From contig NC_064437.1 in NCBI RefSeq assembly GCF_023343835.1, forward strand, positions 15,929,501 to 15,993,500: DNA of 64,000 nucleotides, read 5' to 3'. The notes beneath the pieces were generated by a model. The model saw only the letters and a list, made by a program, of their open reading frames with translations. It was not told the origin of the DNA and did no database searches. The position numbers and the translations under genes are program-made. Positions 62,759-64,000 of this stretch are shown here, in pieces; positions within the stretch are counted from its first letter, which is position 1; the number at the start of each line of letters is the position of its first letter. This DNA comes from Lagopus muta (taxonomy: Eukaryota > Chordata > Aves > Galliformes > Phasianidae).

Positions 62759-64000
62759 GTGAGCTTCCGGCAGCACCGTGCTGTGGGCCGCGCCTGTTCT
62801 GCTCAGGTGTGAGAGTCAACAGGGGAGCGTTAAGGGCCTTAGAGATGCAACGTGTGGTCCGGCCAGTCGGTGCCTTGCGAGGGAACACTGTCTTTGGTTT
62901 GAAAGATGGCTGTGTGCTGGGCACCGGCTCTTGTCTCTTCGTTCAGAGAGGTGTGATGCCTGGAGAGAGGTCTCTGAGTCCAGCAGTCTTTTTCAGGCTT
63001 GTGATACGAGGGCTGCTCTTTGCAATGGCAGTGCAGCTTTCTATTACAGTGTGTTTCAAGGTCCTGAGCTTATTGAGTGCTCAGGAGACAGACAAAAGGC
63101 CCGTGATTGGGCACGTGGGTCTTAATCTCCTTGCACGGACTCCATAAAAAGTGAGATACTTTGCCTGGAATTGTGATCGTTTTAAATCAGCTATTTCTAT
63201 CTGTTGTGGGAAACACGTAATAATGACATTCCTTTGTGTTGTGCTCAGCTGTTGCCTTCTATTTTGCCTTGTTGACTGAAAGTTTTCTCAATACATCTCA
63301 TTTGCTTTTCTTTATGTTCTGCCATGAGTAGGGAGGTTCCTTGCCTCGTGTGTAAGTCTGCAGCAAGCATCTTTTGTCAGGAACCATTCACTTTGCTGCT
63401 GAAGTAATGGTTGTTGGTACTAGTGACTGCTGCAAACAAATTGATAACATTGATCCCTAGAGTGTTTCATTCTGTTGTTTGGTAGAGCTCTTGGCAGTAG
63501 TATTTGCCATAGAGGTATTTCCAACATTGTAGTGGTGTCAAATTGTTTTAAGAAACAAAATCATAAGACTTTCTGTTGATAAACAGTCAAAATGTTTTTT
63601 CTTTTGCTGGTCCCAGCTTGCTCACCAGAAGAGTTTCAATTACTTGACAGGATTACAAACAGCAGTTTGGTAACAAATTGAAAGCAATGTGCGTGTACGT
63701 GGTTGGAGACCATCTGCTAATGTTATACACACAAGTATTTTGCTGAGCTCTGTGTCATTGTGTTTGAAAACTGCTTTTGTATTAGGTCTGGCCATTTTAG
63801 TCAAATATTGCTGATGAACACTCTGGAGAGAGATGCTTTTTCTGATGCTTTTGGAGGCGGAAGGGATTGTTCCTGGATTTACTGCTCTCCTTGCCTGCAG
63901 GAATGTGCTTGTGCTTCCCCCAGATGTGGTCAGTTAGCAGATGGTACTCATTTCAAGGGTGATGGTCTAGGCTGTTCATTTTGCAGGCAGCAGAGACATG
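62759..64000 (+). other. DR1: DR1 intron 1, 5' part
   Basis: The intron starts GTGAGC and falls from CpG-rich to average composition. I see no exon matching the next DR1 segment (ALESLGFGSY in human) before the window ends, and no repeat or RNA gene. Confidence 0.7.

Larger units (their letters stand above)
61400..62800 (+). promoter_or_regulatory. DR1: CpG island and promoter of DR1
   Basis: A GC-rich, CpG-dense block ends at DR1 exon 1. Visible motifs are an E-box CACGTG (62047-62052), ETS-type ACTTCCGG at 62074-62081 and 62129-62136, and a double GC box GGGGCGGGGCGG at 62502-62513. No TATA box stands out. The ETS pair makes transcription starting near 62.08-62.15 kb plausible, giving a 5' UTR of about 400 bases. 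Confidence 0.75.

Noticed and set aside
62050-63147. 365-codon plus-strand frame including DR1 exon 1 and running past its donor
   Set aside because: Only 62539-62758 matches DR1. The part after 62758 is intron read-through past a good GTGAGC donor.
1-64000. Search for tRNA, snoRNA, CRISPR, viral or bacterial elements
   Set aside because: I saw no box A/B pair with a cloverleaf, C/D-box pair, repeat-spacer array or retroviral reading frame. A covariance-model scan (tRNAscan-SE, Rfam) was not possible here.

Overview
This window is vertebrate nuclear DNA, almost certainly from a bird and probably a galliform such as chicken. All genes are split by GT-AG introns, CpG islands sit at gene starts, and the only recognisable interspersed repeats are CR1-type retrotransposon tails ending in the motif ATTCTATGATTCTATGA. 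The gene order MTF2, TMED5, CCDC18, DR1 matches human 1p22.1. From memory the chicken counterpart lies on chromosome 8, which I could not check. There is no bacterial or viral gene, CRISPR array or recognisable RNA gene.

Layout. Positions 303-9758 (+) hold the last ten coding exons of MTF2, a Polycomb-like PRC2 subunit, from the second PHD finger to the chromo-like C terminus. A 3' UTR follows, with several candidate poly(A) signals. Positions 18509-24247 (-) hold all four coding exons of TMED5, a p24-family cargo receptor, with a long 3' UTR running down to about 15.85 kb. TMED5 and CCDC18 diverge from one CpG island at about 23.8-24.6 kb. CCDC18 (+) runs from 24.5 to about 51.5 kb and encodes an almost wholly coiled-coil protein. 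I placed 26 coding exons that stay in phase throughout, plus a less certain short 3' terminal exon pair. Positions 53951-60654 (+) hold a complete six-exon short-chain dehydrogenase of the RDH8/HSD17B1 type, with all catalytic residues. A second CpG island (about 61.4-62.8 kb) carries the DR1 (NC2-beta) promoter and first coding exon, and the rest of DR1 lies beyond the window.

The genes do not form a functional pathway: chromatin repression, ER-Golgi transport, a coiled-coil protein, retinoid or steroid oxidoreduction and TBP regulation simply sit together in a conserved block. Everything outside exons, promoters and CR1 pieces looks like ordinary AT-rich intron or spacer with homopolymers and short microsatellites.

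I found no previously undescribed system. The points most worth a second look are the RDH8-like gene between CCDC18 and DR1, its two apparent GC-AG introns and cysteine-free C terminus, the apparent absence of the CCDC18 C-terminal exons known in mammals, a 46-base inverted repeat in the MTF2 3' UTR, two NAGNAG tandem acceptors, and an in-frame upstream ATG before DR1.
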